Notes under the pieces: generated by a model
Databases searched by the model: none
Told to the model about the DNA's origin: nothing
Seen by the model: only the letters and a program-made list of their open reading frames with translations
Assembly: GCA_011176555.1 (NCBI GenBank)
Contig: DUEF01000214.1
Coordinates: 1 to 17,433, forward strand
DNA from: Caldilineae bacterium
GTDB lineage: Bacteria > Chloroflexota > Anaerolineae > J102
Reading direction: 5' to 3'
DNA length: 17,433 nt
Part shown: one piece after another, positions 1 to 6,637 of the stretch
Layout: every line of letters starts with the position of its first letter
Numbering within the stretch: position 1 is the stretch's first letter
Made by a program: the position numbers and the translations under genes

Positions 1-1
1 G

Positions 2-331
2 AACAGAGGTCAGAGGTCGGAGGTCAGAAGTCAGAGTTGGGATGTCGCCTATCTCCAGTCGCCCGCCCACACCACGCACCACGCACCACGCACCACGCAA
101 TACGCAATCCCTAACCCGAACTTGTTGCTGCGCGACTTTCTCCAGGAACGCTGGAAAGGCGTCGCGCCCATTTTGTGGGGACGGCAATTGAAGCAGGAGC
201 GCCTGGACGAACTGATCTACCTCAGCCTCATGGCCGCCGACCATTTGCCTGTCGATGGCGACAGCAGCCCGCTCAGCGATTTCTACGCCTTCGACACCAC
301 GCCTAACGAGAACACGGAGATGCCGGAATGA
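2..331 (+). CDS. glpA: Anaerobic glycerol-3-phosphate dehydrogenase subunit A, C-terminal part (partial at left edge)
   Basis: From position 122 the frame encodes LLRDFLQERWKG, then a W-G-x-x-L-x-x-x-x-L-D-E-x-I-Y pattern. This is the tail of GlpA, the FAD catalytic subunit that oxidises glycerol-3-phosphate to dihydroxyacetone phosphate. Identity is supported by glpB starting inside its stop codon (ATGA at 328-331) and glpC following. The frame has no stop back to position 2, so the gene probably continues left of the window. The roughly 40 codons before the tail are not GlpA-like: they are encoded by two tandem 7-bp repeat arrays (4-38 and 71-105). In the family this place is normally the link between the [2Fe-2S]/BFD-like module and the last helices. 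Either an in-frame repeat insertion is tolerated, or glpA is disrupted upstream and only a remnant is left. Tail assignment is firm; integrity of the full gene cannot be judged. Confidence 0.72.
   Translation, partial: NRGQRSEVRSQSWDVAYLQSPAHTTHHAPRTTQYAIPNPNLLLRDFLQERWKGVAPILWGRQLKQERLDELIYLSLMAADHLPVDGDSSPLSDFYAFDTTPNENTEMPE
4..38. repeat. Tandem 7-bp repeat array, CAGAGGT/CGGAGGT type
   Basis: Five consecutive heptamers in register: CAGAGGT, CAGAGGT, CGGAGGT, CAGAAGT, CAGAGTT. The same family and orientation recurs at 9614-9662. It resembles the heptanucleotide short tandem repeats (STRR) known from some cyanobacteria and seen in environmental Chloroflexota. Here it lies inside the open glpA frame. 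Confidence 0.8.
71..105. repeat. Tandem 7-bp repeat array, ACCACGC/AATACGC type
   Basis: Four exact copies of ACCACGC followed by AATACGC, then a decaying unit. This second heptamer family recurs as single units in the glpB-glpC gap (1610-1623) and downstream of def (13727-13747). It lies 16 bp before the conserved GlpA tail. Confidence 0.82.
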
Positions 332-1611
332 TCGATCTACTCGTGATCGGCGCTGGTTTGTCGGGGCTGATGGCCGCTTACCACGCCGCCAAAGCGAGCT
401 TGAGCGTACGCGTCATCGCCAAGGGACTGGGCGCGCTGCACTGGGACGCGGGAACCATCGACGTGCTCGCTTATCCACCGGACAGCGCCGGCGTCGTCAA
501 TCGCCCTCTCGATCAACTTGCTGCGCTCCCGCCGACGCATCCTTACCGTCTGCTGGATGAGGCGGATATCCACGCCGCCCTGGAGCGATTTGCGGCCCTG
601 ACCGCCGAACTCGGCCTGCCGTATCGTCCCGCCGCTGGCGCGGACGACTTTGTCGTGAGCGAGAACATCCTGCTGCCCTCGCCCCTCGGTGCGGCCCGAC
701 CGGTGTTTTTGGCCCCCGCCAGCCAACATGCCGGCGATCTCGGTCGCCCGGAGCCGATGCTGATCGTCGGCTTCGAGGGCCTGCGCGATTTCTACCCGGC
801 CCTGATCGCCGAAAACCTGGGCAAGCTGGGCTATGCCGCGCGCGCCGCCTTCCTGCCATTCGCCCTGCTCAGCGAGCGCAGAGACGCCAACACCGTGCAC
901 CTGGCGCACGCCCTGGATGACCCCGCCCGCCGCCGCAACTTGGCGGTCGAGTTGAAACGACTGGCCGGGCCGGGTGAGCGGGTGGGACTACCGGCTATCG
1001 TCGGCCTGGACGAGCACCCCGCCGCCCTGGCTGATCTCGAACAGCAGGTGGGAGCTCCGATCTTCGAGATCCCCACCCTGCCGCCCAGCGTGCCGGGCAT
1101 CCGCCTTTACCAGGCGTTGCGCAGGCATCTGTTGCAGCTCGGCGTACGCGTCGAGGCCGGCATGGAGGCGGTCGGATTCAGCAGCGACGGCGGGGGAAAC
1201 ATCCAATGGGTCGAGACAGCGACGAGCGCCCGCCCGCTCAAACACCGTGCCAGGGCTTACCTGCTGGCGACCGGCGGCATCCTCGGCGGCGGCTTCGACA
1301 GCGATCACACGGGCCGGGTGTGGGAGGTGGTGTTCGACCTACCGCTCACCGTCCCCCAGCAGCGCAGTCAGTGGTTCCGGCCATTGTTTCTGCACCCGGA
1401 CGGCCAACCTGTCAACCGCGGCGGCGTGCGGGTCAATCGTCGATTCCAGCCCGTTCATCCTTCCGGCGAGCCTGTTTACGCCAACCTCTGGGCCGCTGGC
1501 GGCGTCCTCGCCGGCTCCGACCCCATCCGCGAGCGCAGCCTGACCGGGATCGACGTTGTTACGGGCATGGCGGCGGCTAAGCAAATCGTCTCCTCACAGG
1601 CAATCACGTAA
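328..1611 (+). CDS. glpB: Anaerobic glycerol-3-phosphate dehydrogenase subunit B
   Basis: The 427-residue protein matches GlpB in length and layout. It begins with a dinucleotide-binding motif G-A-G-L-S-G at residues 8-13 inside a beta-alpha-beta fold. A central FEIPTLPPSVPGIRLY segment (about 247-261) is typical of the family. A second flavin-contact region ATGGILGGGF lies near 314-323, and NLWAAGGVLAG near the C-terminus. In the known GlpABC complex, GlpB is the FMN subunit linking catalytic GlpA to the iron-sulfur subunit GlpC. The start codon overlaps the glpA stop (ATGA), indicating translational coupling. glpC follows after 15 bp. No truncation or frameshift is seen. Confidence 0.93.
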   Translation: MIDLLVIGAGLSGLMAAYHAAKASLSVRVIAKGLGALHWDAGTIDVLAYPPDSAGVVNRPLDQLAALPPTHPYRLLDEADIHAALERFAALTAELGLPYRPAAGADDFVVSENILLPSPLGAARPVFLAPASQHAGDLGRPEPMLIVGFEGLRDFYPALIAENLGKLGYAARAAFLPFALLSERRDANTVHLAHALDDPARRRNLAVELKRLAGPGERVGLPAIVGLDEHPAALADLEQQVGAPIFEIPTLPPSVPGIRLYQALRRHLLQLGVRVEAGMEAVGFSSDGGGNIQWVETATSARPLKHRARAYLLATGGILGGGFDSDHTGRVWEVVFDLPLTVPQQRSQWFRPLFLHPDGQPVNRGGVRVNRRFQPVHPSGEPVYANLWAAGGVLAGSDPIRERSLTGIDVVTGMAAAKQIVSSQAIT

Positions 1612-1623
1612 CACGCACCACCT
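1610..1623. repeat. Two heptamer-like units in the glpB-glpC gap
   Basis: AACACGC and ACCACCT run in 7-bp register across the glpB stop codon and most of the glpB-glpC gap. They resemble the ACCACGC/AATACGC array at 71-105. With only two imperfect units, relationship to that array is likely but not proven. Confidence 0.45.
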
Positions 1624-1626
1624 CCT

Positions 1627-2895
1627 ATGTTCACCGAATCCTGGCTCTCCGTCGGCCCCACACTCGACGAGTGTATCAAGTGCAACATCTGCACCAGCTA
1701 CTGCCCGGTGGCGGCGGTCACCGATCTGTTCCCCGGCCCCAAATACGCCGGGCCCCAGGCGCAGCGCTTCCGCGAGAACGGCCAGCCGCACTCGCCCGAC
1801 CACTCGGTGGATTATTGCTCCGGCTGCCGCGTGTGCAACGAAGTCTGCCCCAGCGGCGTCAAAATCGCCGAGTTGAACGCCCGAGCTCGCGCCCAGATCG
1901 CCGCTGATCAGGGCATCCCCTTGCGGAACCGGGTGTTGGGGCGCAACGAACTGCTGGGCAAAGTGGGCAGCATCGCCCCGTCATTGGCGAATTTCAGCCT
2001 GCACAATCCCGTTAGTCGGGTCGTGGCCGAGAAGGTGATGGGCATCGCCCGGGAAGCGCCGCTGCCGCGCTGGAGCACAGATGGCACGTTTGTCGATTGG
2101 TGGAACAGCCGCGAGGATCAGCGCTTGCAATCAGACAAAAAGGTGGTGTATTTTCATGGTTGCGCCACCATGTACTACGAGCCTTTCATCGGTCGAGCGG
2201 CGGTGGCGGTGTTCGAGCACAATGGCTACGAGGTGATCGTGCCGCCGCAGAACTGTTGCGGCCTGCCCATGCTCAGCAACGGCGAGTTCAAGGCGGCGGA
2301 GAAGTTGTACGACAATAATCTGCGCAAATTGGGGCCGTACGCGGGCGATGGCTTCGACATCGTGGGAACCAGCACCAGTTGCACGCTTACGCTGAAGGAA
2401 GAAGCGCCCGAACTTCTGGACCGACACGGCGAAGACGCCCTCGCCCTGAAAATGGCGGTATGGGATATCTTCGAGTGGTTGAGAGAGTTGCACGAAGCAG
2501 GCGAACTGCGCACCGATTTCGAGCGCATCGACATGGTGCTGCCTTATCACGCGCCGTGCCAGTATCGCGCCCACCGCGTCGGCAAACCGGCGATGGAGAT
2601 CTTGTCGCTGATTCCGGGCATCGATCTGCGCGAGAGCGAAGCTCGCTGTTGCGGAATCGCCGGGACCTACGGCTACAAAGTCGAGAAGTATCAGATCAGC
2701 ATGGAGGTGGGGGAGGAGTTGTTCAGTTTTGTACGGGAACAGGGGGATGAGGTTGAAATTACGGCCTGCGATTCGGAGACCTGCCGCTGGCAATTGGAGC
2801 ACGGAACCGATCTGCCCAGCCGTCATCCTATCGAGATATTGGCTGCCGCCTACGGCCTGTACGATCTGGAGTCGCGGACGCTGATTGCGCGTTGA
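1627..2895 (+). CDS. glpC: Anaerobic glycerol-3-phosphate dehydrogenase subunit C (iron-sulfur, CCG domains)
   Basis: The 422-residue protein has the full GlpC plan. Two [4Fe-4S] motifs carry cysteines 16/19/22/26 and 64/67/70/74. Two CCG domains follow: the first with HGC (179) and NCCGLP (210-211), the second with C311, RCCGIAG (341-342) and later C381 and C386. In E. coli the subunit anchors GlpAB at the membrane and passes electrons to menaquinone; CCG domains are shared with heterodisulfide reductase HdrB. There is no membrane-spanning segment, as is usual for the family. It completes the glpABC operon. No good Shine-Dalgarno is visible before the ATG; the 15-bp gap consists mostly of ACCACGC-like heptamer sequence. 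Confidence 0.93.
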   Translation: MFTESWLSVGPTLDECIKCNICTSYCPVAAVTDLFPGPKYAGPQAQRFRENGQPHSPDHSVDYCSGCRVCNEVCPSGVKIAELNARARAQIAADQGIPLRNRVLGRNELLGKVGSIAPSLANFSLHNPVSRVVAEKVMGIAREAPLPRWSTDGTFVDWWNSREDQRLQSDKKVVYFHGCATMYYEPFIGRAAVAVFEHNGYEVIVPPQNCCGLPMLSNGEFKAAEKLYDNNLRKLGPYAGDGFDIVGTSTSCTLTLKEEAPELLDRHGEDALALKMAVWDIFEWLRELHEAGELRTDFERIDMVLPYHAPCQYRAHRVGKPAMEILSLIPGIDLRESEARCCGIAGTYGYKVEKYQISMEVGEELFSFVREQGDEVEITACDSETCRWQLEHGTDLPSRHPIEILAAAYGLYDLESRTLIAR

Positions 2896-2908
2896 GGGAA
2901 ATGGCATC

Positions 2909-2937
2909 TTGACAGCTATGCCGCGTCGTGTTACGAT
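2909..2937 (+). promoter_or_regulatory. Sigma70-type promoter of the phasin-like gene
   Basis: A perfect -35 TTGACA (2909-2914), a 17-bp spacer, and a -10 TACGAT (2932-2937; 5 of 6 consensus bases). Predicted transcription start is about 2943-2945, leaving a leader of about 60 nt before the ATG at 3004. It starts 13 bp after the glpC stop, so the phasin-like gene can be expressed independently of glp. Confidence 0.75.
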
Positions 2938-2942
2938 AGCGA

Positions 2943-2957
2943 TGACGCAGTGCGTCA
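2943..2957. promoter_or_regulatory. Perfect 15-bp palindrome, candidate operator at the transcription start
   Basis: TGACGCA-G-TGCGTCA is a perfect 7+1+7 palindrome starting five bases after the -10 element, covering about +1 to +15 of the predicted transcript. That is a classical repressor position. The protein that would bind is unknown; no regulator gene is in the window. A short RNA hairpin in the leader is the alternative. Confidence 0.55.
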
Positions 2958-3003
2958 CACCTCTCAACTTAAAGCATTAGTAGCAGTAGTCAGGAGAAAT
3001 CTC

Positions 3004-3405
3004 ATGATGTCACCAGTCAAAGCAACCGCACAAAAAGCAGCCGATTCTCTGAACGGCCAAAATCCTGTAGTCAAAATCGTTCGCACCGTGATGCGAGCCG
3101 CTATCGGCGCGGTGGCGCTGAGCAAAGAAGAGATCGAAGCAATCGTCAATCGTCTGGTCGAAAAGGGCGAGATCGCCGAGGCGGATGGTCGGGAATTGAT
3201 CAGCGATCTGTTTGAACGCGGGAAGAAGGGGGCCGATGAGGCCGTCGGGAAAGTGGAAAAAGTGGATAGCGTCCTGGATCAGCGCATCGAATCGATACTC
3301 AATCGCATGAATATCCCCAGCAAAGGCGATGTCGAGAGTCTCAGCCAGAAAATCAGTGCGCTTTCGCAGAAAGTGGATGATCTGAACAAGAAAATCGGCG
3401 CTTGA
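3004..3405 (+). CDS. Phasin-like polyhydroxyalkanoate granule-associated protein
   Basis: The ATG at 3004 is chosen because AGGAG (2992-2996) lies at good spacing; upstream GTG 2950 falls inside the palindrome and has no such site. The 133-residue protein has a hydrophobic amphipathic segment (VMRAAIGAVALS, about 29-40). A helix of E-x-x-V-N-R-L-V-E-K-G-E-I-A-E-x-D-G-R-x-L type follows, the pattern of PhaF/PhaI-type phasins. It ends in a heptad-patterned coiled coil (about 85-131). Phasins coat storage granules and limit their size, but related small proteins occur in organisms without known PHA synthesis, so a general membrane- or lipid-droplet-associated role is also possible. No PHA synthase is in the window. 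The gene is a single transcription unit with strong promoter and terminator. Confidence 0.75.
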   Translation: MMSPVKATAQKAADSLNGQNPVVKIVRTVMRAAIGAVALSKEEIEAIVNRLVEKGEIAEADGRELISDLFERGKKGADEAVGKVEKVDSVLDQRIESILNRMNIPSKGDVESLSQKISALSQKVDDLNKKIGA

Positions 3406-3429
3406 ACCACGTTCTCTGCAATACCCCCC

Positions 3430-3465
3430 AAAACGCTCCGGCCAGTAAGCCAGGGCGTTTTTTTC
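3430..3465 (+). terminator. Rho-independent terminator after the phasin-like gene
   Basis: AAAACGC (3430-3436) pairs with GCGTTTT (3455-3461). The stem continues inward with one mismatch through GGC/GCC around a small loop, and a run of seven T follows the GCG. It starts 24 bp after the stop codon. Confidence 0.75.
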
Positions 3466-3491
3466 GTTACGGGCCCTGAGCTCAGGCAAAC

Positions 3492-3520
3492 TTGACACCG
3501 CTTCGTCGATCCACGACACT
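3492..3520 (+). promoter_or_regulatory. Possible promoter for the HEAT-repeat/phosphoesterase pair
   Basis: A perfect -35 hexamer TTGACA (3492-3497) is followed after 17 bp by GACACT (3515-3520), a poor -10 keeping only A2 and T6. Its position between the phasin terminator and the next start makes it plausible but weak. Confidence 0.35.
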
Positions 3521-3552
3521 ATTCAGCGGATTCGTAACTCCCTGACCCTCTC

Positions 3553-4041
3553 ATGTTCGAACCGCCCACCACCGAACGCCTGATCTACCTCTTGCGCAGC
3601 CACGATCCGGAAGCGCGCGTCGACGCCGCCCGGCAGTTGGCCGAGCGCGCCTCCGATCCTGTCGCCCACGAAGCGCTTTACGAGGCCAGTTTCAAACGCG
3701 ACCAGCGCATCCGCGCCATCGCCGCGCGCGCTCTGAACGATTACCCCGATGACCGCACGCTCATTCGTTTGGTCGATCTCCTGGCTGACCGCAATAGCGA
3801 CGTGCGCCTGGCCGCGGCCGAGGCGCTGCGAGACCTGGGCGATTCCGGCGCCACGCTTCCCCTGATCGAGGCCCTGTCGGATCGCAATCGCTGGGTGGTG
3901 TTGGCGGCCGTGGCCGGGCTGGAGCGCTTCGGTTCGGCGGCTGCGCGGCGACCATTGCGCAAGATGATCGGCAGCAAGGATCAGGGCATTAGCCAGGCCG
4001 CGCGGCAGGCGTTGGCCGCGATCGAGGCTCGGGACCAATGA
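3553..4041 (+). CDS. HEAT-repeat protein
   Basis: The 162-residue protein is built of repeated helix pairs of about 31 residues. Each has the D-P-x-x-R-x-x-A-A-x-x-L pattern: near residues 18-29 (DPEARVDAARQL), 49-60 (DQRIRAIAARAL), 80-92 (NSDVRLAAAEAL) and 111-122 (NRWVVLAAVAGL). A last helix with SQAARQALAAI lies near the end. It has no catalytic motif, signal peptide or membrane segment. HEAT solenoids are protein-protein scaffolds. Its stop codon overlaps the start of the phosphoesterase gene (ATGA, 4038-4041), which suggests co-translation and a possible partner or regulatory role for that enzyme. No clear Shine-Dalgarno precedes the ATG. Confidence 0.82.
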   Translation: MFEPPTTERLIYLLRSHDPEARVDAARQLAERASDPVAHEALYEASFKRDQRIRAIAARALNDYPDDRTLIRLVDLLADRNSDVRLAAAEALRDLGDSGATLPLIEALSDRNRWVVLAAVAGLERFGSAAARRPLRKMIGSKDQGISQAARQALAAIEARDQ

Positions 4042-5024
4042 ACAAGGTGTTGAAGGCAGGCGCTGCCGGGTTGATTGCCTTTGGTGGGGCGTTGTTGCTC
4101 TATGCCTGGGGAGGAGAACGTCCGCGCATGAGGGTGCAGCGCTATCGCCTCACGCTCCCGGGCGGCGTTGGCGCGGGCCTCCGCATCCTGCATCTTTCGG
4201 ATCAGCATTTCGGCGGCGATAGTTGGGTGCGCCGCAGCCGTTTGCAACGCATGGAAGCCATTCTGGCGGACCTCAAGCCCGACCTGATTCTGCTCACGGG
4301 CGACTTCCTGCACAACGACGCCGGCCTGGACGCGGTCGAGGAAATGTTGCTGATGTTGCCGCCCGCACCCCTGGGGCGTTATGCCGTATTGGGCAACCAC
4401 GACTACGCTGAATACTCTTATCACGCGTTTTTCCAGAATGCCTGGCGCGAGATCACGGCGGCGAATTCACTACAGTTGTCTCTGAAAACCACCATGCGCG
4501 AGCTGGGACAACTGTTGTCGCTGTTCTGGAATATCTATCGCAACGATCGCTTACGCTTTGCCGCCGTGTCCAACAATACGAGGGAACTGCGGGAACTTTT
4601 GCAGCTTTACGACGTGCAGCTATGCGATAACAAGTCATGCGCCCTGCCGGGCCATCCCGAACTCTGGTTGGCGGGGGTGGATGATCTGGTGGAAGGTGAG
4701 CCCGATCTGGAGCGAGCGCTGGCGTCCGTTCCTCCCGACGCTTCTTTGATTCTGCTCACCCATAACCCCGACCTGGCTTATTCGGCCCCGGCCCAGCGCG
4801 TCGCCCTGGCGGTGGCGGGGCACACGCACGGCGGGCAGGTCGTGTTGCCCTGGTTGGGAGCAGTTCACACGCAGGGCACGGTGCTGTCTCGCCAGCATCC
4901 GGCCGGCTATTTCGACGACTTGCCTGGCGGCAGGCAGATGATCGTCTCGCGCGGCATGGGCGAATCGACCCCGCTCCGTTTTCGCTGCCTGCCCGAGATC
5001 GTGATCATCGATTTACTACCCTGA
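4038..5024 (+). CDS. YkuE/YaeI-like metallophosphoesterase, membrane-anchored
   Basis: The 328-residue protein has all calcineurin-type metallophosphoesterase motifs. They are D-x-H (LSDQHF, D55/H57), GD (LTGDF, D89), GNHD (N120/H121), a later histidine in LTHNPD (H242) and GHTHGG (H262/H264). An N-terminal hydrophobic stretch (about 8-24) can act as membrane anchor or uncleaved signal, as in YkuE-like enzymes thought to act on envelope or lipid phosphodiesters. Between GNHD and the LWLAGVDD core strand is an unusually long helical insert (about 125-205). The substrate cannot be read from the sequence. Translation is coupled to the HEAT-repeat gene upstream by a 4-bp overlap. Confidence 0.88.
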   Translation: MNKVLKAGAAGLIAFGGALLLYAWGGERPRMRVQRYRLTLPGGVGAGLRILHLSDQHFGGDSWVRRSRLQRMEAILADLKPDLILLTGDFLHNDAGLDAVEEMLLMLPPAPLGRYAVLGNHDYAEYSYHAFFQNAWREITAANSLQLSLKTTMRELGQLLSLFWNIYRNDRLRFAAVSNNTRELRELLQLYDVQLCDNKSCALPGHPELWLAGVDDLVEGEPDLERALASVPPDASLILLTHNPDLAYSAPAQRVALAVAGHTHGGQVVLPWLGAVHTQGTVLSRQHPAGYFDDLPGGRQMIVSRGMGESTPLRFRCLPEIVIIDLLP

Positions 5025-5067
5025 AAACGCGCGTCATATCGACGACCAACGGGAGGAGATATCCCCC

Positions 5068-5133
5068 TGCATGTACGCCACCATGTCGGAGATGTCTCGC
5101 TGCATGTACGCCACCATGTCGGGGATGTCTCGC
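5068..5133. repeat. Tandem 33-bp direct repeat (two copies)
   Basis: Copies at 5068-5100 and 5101-5133 differ by one base (A/G at 5090/5123). The second copy continues into a stretch (5134-5150) that gives CATGTCG/CGACATG dyad symmetry (5115-5121 with 5141-5147). It lies between the convergent phosphoesterase and membrane-protein genes. The segment around 5120-5150 resembles a dispersed intergenic repeat common in environmental genomes, with an AGCGCAGCGAG core on the minus strand. Confidence 0.8.
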
Positions 5134-5160
5134 TGCGCTTCGACATGACGGGCGTAGGGT

Positions 5161-6573
5161 TTATTCCCTGGTTAACCACTGCCGCCAGGCTTCCGACAAT
5201 TGTTGGGGACTGACCCCCACCGGCGCGTAGATATCATCGGTGTCGAACGAAGTCCGGGCTTGGTGCATGAGCCCCACCAGCGCTTCCTCGCCATAACGTT
5301 CGAGCAGGAAATGAGCGAAGCTCATGGCCGCGGCGCGTTGCTCCAGGTCCCCCGTAACCAGGGCGCGGCCAACCGCGGCTGCGTCCGGTGCGAAGGGCGT
5401 GGTGGCGTCCGCCTGATAAGAAACGCCGCTGAGTCGCTCGGCCTGAATAGCGACATCCCCGCGCACGGCGGCCCAAGCCGTGTAAGCGGCGTCTTCCTGC
5501 GCCGTCACCGAGCCCAGGGCGCGGCGAGCGATGACATCGCCAATGGCCTCGTGCAGTTGCAGCCACCACAACGGATGGGGCTCGTCGCCCCGCACGCCCA
5601 CCAGCCTCGGCGACACGAGGGTCAGAGGCATGGCTTCATGATACAAACGTTTGATCGACACTTCCCGCTCCGCTTCTGACTCGAATTTGGCGGCGTAGAT
5701 TTTATTGATATTGTCGACCGTGGGGAACAAGGTCATAAAACGATCGCGAAAAACGCTGTCCCTCAATTCCTGTCCCGTGCCGTTCAGCGTCACCAGCCCC
5801 GAATTTCCTTTTGTCATGATGCGATATTCGCTCAAAGGCGGCAGGGGGCGAGCGCCTTCAGCCGGGATGAAGGGCAGCCAATCGGCATTCGGCTTGATGT
5901 CGAGATCGACCAGGCAGGGGTCAGGCGGCTGATAGCGCTCGCAGAAATATTTCGCCGTCGCCTCGATCTCGGGGATCAGATCGTACAGGAATTCATCGCG
6001 TCCCCGATAGCGCACCGTAACATGCTCTTCTTCCACGAACCAGGATTTGCCCCAATCCGCCGCCGTTTCCCGGGAAAGGCGCCATTGCCCGTCCACCTGA
6101 CGCATATTTTCCAGGCGACGATAGGGTTGTCCCCGGTAGTTGAACTTGATTTCGATCTCAGCGTATTCCCCGAGCAAAAGCACATTGCTCACGCGAGGTG
6201 CGCCGTCTTCGAAGTCATATAATTGCGTGGCGATGGGAAAAGCCCCCGCCAACATTTCCCGCCAGGCCTGTTCTTCCGGATCGAACAGATTGTTGTACAG
6301 ATCCTGATCTCCCTGCGCCAGGGCCTGGTGCTCCAATTCCACAATCGGCGTGAAACGGGCGCGGGCATTGCGCTGGCCAATGGCGGTGAGGATTCCGAAA
6401 CCCAGGGCCATGCCCAGGGCCACGCCAACGCCCAGCAGCAACAGATAGCCTAGCGGTATGGGGCCAGAGCTGAAGCGGGAGCGTTCCGGTTGCGGCGGCG
6501 GCGATGGTTGGAGGTCTTCGAGCGCTTCTCCAAATTCTTCATCGCCTTCCTGCCAATTGAAGTCTAGAGGCAT
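5161..6573 (-). CDS. Single-pass membrane protein with a degenerate peptidase-MA-like domain
   Basis: The 470-residue protein has an acidic, proline-rich N-terminus (1-38) and one transmembrane helix (about 40-66, LGYLLLLGVGVALGMALGFG). An alpha+beta region follows (about 75-190) with an NTF2/DUF4440-like feel. The C-terminal half resembles Chloroflexota gluzincin proteins of peptidase-MA type. It has a LQLHEAIGD helix (341-346) where active relatives have HExxH, and it ends with the SFAHFLLERYGEEAL...VSPQQLSEAWRQWL pattern of that family. The second zinc histidine is glycine (G345), so it is probably not an active metalloprotease. Orientation is predicted N-in with the large domain outside. 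It is the last gene of the leftward group, about 44 bp after birA. True function unknown. Confidence 0.7.
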   Translation of the reverse strand: MPLDFNWQEGDEEFGEALEDLQPSPPPQPERSRFSSGPIPLGYLLLLGVGVALGMALGFGILTAIGQRNARARFTPIVELEHQALAQGDQDLYNNLFDPEEQAWREMLAGAFPIATQLYDFEDGAPRVSNVLLLGEYAEIEIKFNYRGQPYRRLENMRQVDGQWRLSRETAADWGKSWFVEEEHVTVRYRGRDEFLYDLIPEIEATAKYFCERYQPPDPCLVDLDIKPNADWLPFIPAEGARPLPPLSEYRIMTKGNSGLVTLNGTGQELRDSVFRDRFMTLFPTVDNINKIYAAKFESEAEREVSIKRLYHEAMPLTLVSPRLVGVRGDEPHPLWWLQLHEAIGDVIARRALGSVTAQEDAAYTAWAAVRGDVAIQAERLSGVSYQADATTPFAPDAAAVGRALVTGDLEQRAAAMSFAHFLLERYGEEALVGLMHQARTSFDTDDIYAPVGVSPQQLSEAWRQWLTRE

Positions 6574-6602
6574 GTGTCAGGTAGTCGTGCAGTCGGTCGG
6601 AC

Positions 6603-6637
6603 GTTGAATGTTGATTATTAGCTGTTGACTGTTACAT
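6603..6637. repeat. Heptamer-register repeat overlapping the birA 3' end
   Basis: Five 7-bp units in register: GTTGAAT, GTTGATT, ATTAGCT, GTTGACT, GTTACAT. This is a third heptamer family, different from those at 4-38 and 71-105. It covers the birA stop codon (6618-6620) and its last few codons, so the extreme C-terminus of that protein is encoded by repeat sequence. Confidence 0.6.

Noticed and set aside
122..331. Independent small gene starting at TTG 122
   Set aside because: The sequence is the GlpA tail and the frame is open further left. A separate start is possible only if glpA is broken upstream.
2131..2967. 278-residue open frame on the - strand
   Set aside because: Antisense of glpC; no recognisable domain, while glpC has all its cysteine motifs.
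2950..3405. Longer phasin-like protein from GTG 2950
   Set aside because: The extra residues fall in the palindrome and leader, and AGGAG supports ATG 3004.
5068..5133. CRISPR-like repeat
   Set aside because: Only two copies, directly adjacent with no spacer, and no cas genes nearby.
4907..5179. 90-residue open frame with an 11-residue internal repeat on the - strand
   Set aside because: The repeat is only the translation of the 33-bp intergenic direct repeat, and most of the rest is antisense of the phosphoesterase gene.
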